The notes under the pieces were generated by a model. It searched no databases and was not told the DNA's origin. It was given only the letters and a program-made list of their open reading frames with translations. From assembly GCF_000385925.1 (NCBI RefSeq), contig NC_021175.1:1061501-1125500 (forward strand): a stretch of 64,000 bases of DNA, given 5' to 3'. This document shows positions 61,172-64,000 of the stretch, piece by piece; within the stretch, counting starts at the first letter, position 1, and the number at the start of each line of letters is the position of its first letter. Source of the DNA: Streptococcus cristatus AS 1.3089. Lineage in GTDB: Bacteria > Bacillota > Bacilli > Lactobacillales > Streptococcaceae. The position numbers were made by a program, and so were the translations under genes.

Positions 61172-62039
61172 CCAGTCTCAAACTTTCTATTATTTTTTGA
61201 ATTTCTTCAGCTGAAAAATCACTTTCTGTTTCTAGTTGCTCCAGCAGGCTTTTTGCTTGTTCCAGTGTTTCATCGAAAAAGGCTCTGGCTCCATCTAAGC
61301 CCAGCAGGGCTGGATAGGTCGATTTCTCTGCTACCAGATCCTTCTGCGGTGTCTTGCCAATCTGATCAAAACTGGCTGTCACATCTAAAATATCATCCCG
61401 CACCTGAAAAGCCAACCCCAAGAGTTCTCCCGCTTGACGGAGCTTCCCTAGGACCGATTGACCAGTCTGAGCAATGATACCCGCCGCTACAAAAGGATAA
61501 GCTAAGAGCTTACCTGTCTTATTAGCATGAATGGTCTGGAGCTGGTCCATAGTCAACTTGCGACCTTCGCCCTGCATATCCAAAACCTGTCCGGCTACCA
61601 TACCAAAGGATCCAGCCGCTAGAGACAGCTCTGCTATCAGATCCACCTTGACCTGACTAGGGAGCTCTGCCATTGCCACCAAACCATAAGAATCCAAAAA
61701 GAGGGAATCGCCCGCCAAAATGGCCATATCCTCTCCAAATTTCTTATGGCTGGTCAGACGCCCACGGCGGTAGTCATCATTATCCATAGCTGGCAAATCA
61801 TCATGGATAAGGCTGCCGGTGTGAATCATCTCTAGAGCTGCTGCCACCTGAAAATGGGCGGGAGTTAATTCCAGACCAAAGCCCTCCAGCAACTCCAAAA
61901 GCAAGAGAGGGCGAATCCGCTTACCACCAGCCTCGATAGAATAGAGAATGGTCTCAGTCAAATCCGCTGACACTTCCTTGCTCTGATAAAATTCTTGAAT
62001 CGTCAGGCCAATTTGCCTGATTTTACGCTCTCTTGTCAT
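61164..62039 (-). CDS. ispA: Farnesyl (polyprenyl) diphosphate synthase
   Basis: The 291-residue prenyl transferase has the first aspartate-rich motif [15 protein letters not shown] and the second [10 protein letters not shown], plus [14 protein letters not shown] for pyrophosphate binding. The product chain is set by residues before the first motif (HTGSLI), consistent with C15. It supplies the undecaprenyl and quinone-type pathways. Position after xseB is conserved. Confidence 0.95.
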   Translation of the reverse strand: MTRERKIRQIGLTIQEFYQSKEVSADLTETILYSIEAGGKRIRPLLLLELLEGFGLELTPAHFQVAAALEMIHTGSLIHDDLPAMDNDDYRRGRLTSHKKFGEDMAILAGDSLFLDSYGLVAMAELPSQVKVDLIAELSLAAGSFGMVAGQVLDMQGEGRKLTMDQLQTIHANKTGKLLAYPFVAAGIIAQTGQSVLGKLRQAGELLGLAFQVRDDILDVTASFDQIGKTPQKDLVAEKSTYPALLGLDGARAFFDETLEQAKSLLEQLETESDFSAEEIQKIIESLRLDG

Positions 62040-62248
62040 TCTATATCCGTTTCTGTACCGTCCGCCTGCATGACCTTGACCAAGGTCTTTTCTGCCTGAT
62101 CTAGCGTCTTTTGCAAGTCTTTAGACAGCTGCATGCCCTTCTGGAATTCAGCAATCGCCTCTTCCAAGGCCACATCTCCATTTTCCAGCTTCTGGACAAT
62201 GGCTTCCAAATCAGCTAAATTTTCTTCAAATTTTTTGTCTTTTGACAT
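62036..62248 (-). CDS. xseB: Exodeoxyribonuclease VII small subunit
   Basis: The 70-residue protein is a helical hairpin with [20 protein letters not shown] and the [12 protein letters not shown] segment that binds the large subunit. It overlaps xseA by 23 bases and ispA by 4. Confidence 0.95.
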   Translation of the reverse strand: MSKDKKFEENLADLEAIVQKLENGDVALEEAIAEFQKGMQLSKDLQKTLDQAEKTLVKVMQADGTETDIE

Positions 62249-63566
62249 CTTTTACCTCAACTTGGACCTGACCATCCCGCATAAGAATGGTCAATTGGTC
62301 CTTCTCCTTGATATCCTGACTGGACTCGATTACTGTTTCATTTTTTTGGATAATAGCGTAGCCCCGCGCCACAATGCGACTGGTGTCCAGCATGAGTAGC
62401 GCATCCGATAGCCGCTTGGCTTCAGCCACCTTATGGTCATAGATCACTGCCATATTGCTACGCAACAAGCGTTCTTGCTGGTGAAGTTGCTCCTGATAGC
62501 GCTGCACCTGTCGCAGAGGTGACAAAGACTCCAAGCGATGCTGTAGAATCTTGACCTGCTGGACTTCTTCACTATAATATTCGCGAATTTTTTGCTTTAA
62601 ACGCAGATTAAGCTGGTCTAGCTTTTGCAGATAGCCATCATAAAGTCGCTCTGGCTGCCGAAAAATAACAGAGGAAGCCAGCTTGTGCAAGCGTTCTCGC
62701 TGGTAAGCCAGACGATTTGAAGCTGCATTTGCCAGACGATTTTGCTGCTGACTCAAATGCCCCAGAAGATCCAGCTTGGTGACTGGCGTCGCCAATTCCG
62801 CTGCTGCTGTGGGGGTTGCTGCTCGTTGGTCTGCCACAAAGTCAGCCAGAGTCGTGTCCGTTTCATGCCCCACACTGGAAATAATCGGAATCTGAGACTC
62901 AAATATGGCTCGCACGACGATTTCCTCATTAAAAGCCCAAAGATCCTCGATGGACCCGCCACCCCGACCAATAATCAAAACATCCAAATCTTCTCTCTCA
63001 TTGGCTCGACGGATATTAGCCACCACCTCGGCGGCAGCTCCTTCGCCCTGAACCTTGGTCGGATAAAGCAGGATATCCACGCCTGGAAAACGGCGGCTGA
63101 CTGTCGTGATGATATCTCGGATGACAGCCCCGCTAGGACTGGTCACCACCCCAATTTTCTTAGGAAATTGAGGTAAGGGCTGTTTAAACTTATCTTGGAA
63201 AAGACCTTCTTCTCCCAGTTTTTTCTTGAGCTGCTCGAACTGAACAGCCAAGGCGCCAATGCCGTCTGGCTCAGCCTTTTCAATGACAATCGAATAAGAC
63301 CCACTTGGCTCATAGAGCTGCACACGGCCGATGACATTGACCTTCATGCCCTCTTCTAGTTCAAAACCAAGCTTTTTATAAACACCTGACCAAATAGTCG
63401 CCTGAATAACTGCCTTCTCATCCTTGATGGAAAAATACTGGTGATTGGGGCGCTTGCGAAAATTAGAGACCTGACCTGTCAGATAAACCCGTTCCAAATA
63501 AGGATCACGGTCAAACTTCATCTTCAGATAACGGGTCAAAGTCGAAACCGATAAATAATCCGGCAT
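62226..63566 (-). CDS. xseA: Exodeoxyribonuclease VII large subunit
   Basis: The 446-residue protein has an N-terminal OB-fold (residues about 20-105; [20 protein letters not shown]). The catalytic domain has [29 protein letters not shown] and [20 protein letters not shown], and a coiled-coil with the small-subunit sites follows at 290-420. The complex degrades single-stranded DNA from both ends. The ATG follows AAAGGGAGCGAC. First gene of a six-gene overlapping operon. Confidence 0.97.
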   Translation of the reverse strand: MPDYLSVSTLTRYLKMKFDRDPYLERVYLTGQVSNFRKRPNHQYFSIKDEKAVIQATIWSGVYKKLGFELEEGMKVNVIGRVQLYEPSGSYSIVIEKAEPDGIGALAVQFEQLKKKLGEEGLFQDKFKQPLPQFPKKIGVVTSPSGAVIRDIITTVSRRFPGVDILLYPTKVQGEGAAAEVVANIRRANEREDLDVLIIGRGGGSIEDLWAFNEEIVVRAIFESQIPIISSVGHETDTTLADFVADQRAATPTAAAELATPVTKLDLLGHLSQQQNRLANAASNRLAYQRERLHKLASSVIFRQPERLYDGYLQKLDQLNLRLKQKIREYYSEEVQQVKILQHRLESLSPLRQVQRYQEQLHQQERLLRSNMAVIYDHKVAEAKRLSDALLMLDTSRIVARGYAIIQKNETVIESSQDIKEKDQLTILMRDGQVQVEVKDVKRQKI

Positions 63567-63668
63567 GTCGCTCCCTTTCTATTTTCTAGTATTTGCGTAA
63601 CTTTTATTATACCAAAAATGGTGTAAGTCAGTGATTCCAAGTTCCTGATTTTCATCATAAAATCACTA

Positions 63669-63890
63669 TCACTTGGAACTTTCTTTGATAATTTGATACA
63701 TTTCGATGTGCAACTGCTGCGCAATGAATTCTAAGGTTAGTAAACTAGGAATCGAATCGCCTGCCTCGATCCGAGCAAGCTGTCTGACTGTCAAACGAGT
63801 CTCATCCTCACACAGCAATTCCCTTGTCATTTTACGTTGTTCCCTCAATTCTCTAATTTTTTTTCCAATTGCTATCCTTAACTCTGACAT
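63669..63890 (-). CDS. HTH-only XRE/ComR-like regulator, 73 residues
   Basis: The sequence KKIRELREQRKMTRELLCED, then ETRLTVRQLARIEAGDSIPS, is the DNA-binding domain of the Rgg/ComR/PlcR group, where the RQL-R-IE core is typical. Those proteins usually have about 300 residues with peptide-binding TPR repeats; here the frame stops at 63669, with TAG and TGA following in the same frame. It may be a truncated regulator or a short independent one. An upstream TATAAT lies near 63935. Confidence 0.7.
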   Translation of the reverse strand: MSELRIAIGKKIRELREQRKMTRELLCEDETRLTVRQLARIEAGDSIPSLLTLEFIAQQLHIEMYQIIKESSK

Positions 63891-64000
63891 AACACTTTTT
63901 GCACTTATCCATTTCTACTAAATTGTATAATATTAACTCTCATACTTTATTATTATTATAGCACAAAAAAGTTTTCTATCATATTAACTTTTTAATATAT

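Overview
The window reads as chromosome of a Streptococcus of the mitis/sanguinis type. The codon use is low-GC, ribosome sites are AAAGGAG-like, and there are streptococcal marker genes: a YSIRK/LPNTG surface protein with SHIRT repeats, an LXG toxin with its two small partners, BlpR/BlpH-like regulators, a DUF3042 gene and the rnz-hflX-miaA block. Species is not determined. No rRNA, tRNA, CRISPR array or replication origin was seen. Layout: 1-4.6 kb holds the start of rmlA, a small gene remnant, and an overlapping minus-strand operon trmK / Nif3-like / FAD oxidoreductase / membrane protein. 4.7-9.0 kb is a type VII LXG toxin operon: two small helical partners, a 543-residue toxin with an unrecognised C-terminal domain, three tandem related downstream genes (probable immunity) and a decayed fourth copy. 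9.1-14.8 kb carries dnaD, metA (with a MET-box promoter), apt, recJ and an HD-domain gene broken by an in-frame stop. 14.9-27.1 kb, plus strand, is the most distinctive region: a Ter-type stress-response and predicted nucleoside-like metabolite cluster made of two phosphoribosyltransferase-type enzymes, YceG, TelA, three TerD paralogues, a Ca2+-type P-ATPase, a HAD phosphatase and a CitE/HpcH-like lyase. An IS30-family element with a damaged transposase abuts its end. 28.3-35.1 kb is mostly housekeeping on the minus strand: acyltransferase, methyltransferase, SDR, rnz, hflX, miaA. A frameshifted DUF3042 gene follows. 35.6-42.0 kb is a regulatory and transport island. A stand-alone LytTR protein, an AgrA/BlpR-like regulator and an AgrC/BlpH-like kinase form one operon; a small membrane protein and an ABC exporter operon form two more. 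I find the same 21-bp-phased direct-repeat box, with a -10 about 31 bp away, ahead of all three, which suggests one regulon. 42.1-51.3 kb has TetR, two DegV proteins, an HdiR/LexA-like repressor, gpmA, perR, an OFA-family MFS transporter, an amidohydrolase, a lipoprotein and HU. 51.5-57.2 kb is one 1899-residue cell-wall-anchored adhesin with 17 SHIRT-like units and a Rib-like domain. 57.5-63.9 kb holds a metallophosphatase, the overlapping operon xseA-xseB-ispA-tlyA-argR-recN, and a short HTH gene. A roughly 180-bp three-hairpin repeat occurs four times, three of them between convergent genes; one copy supplies the last 44 residues of the HdiR-like repressor. Several genes are broken (HD-domain gene, DUF3042 gene, IS30 transposase, fourth immunity copy), each by a single visible lesion or a few.
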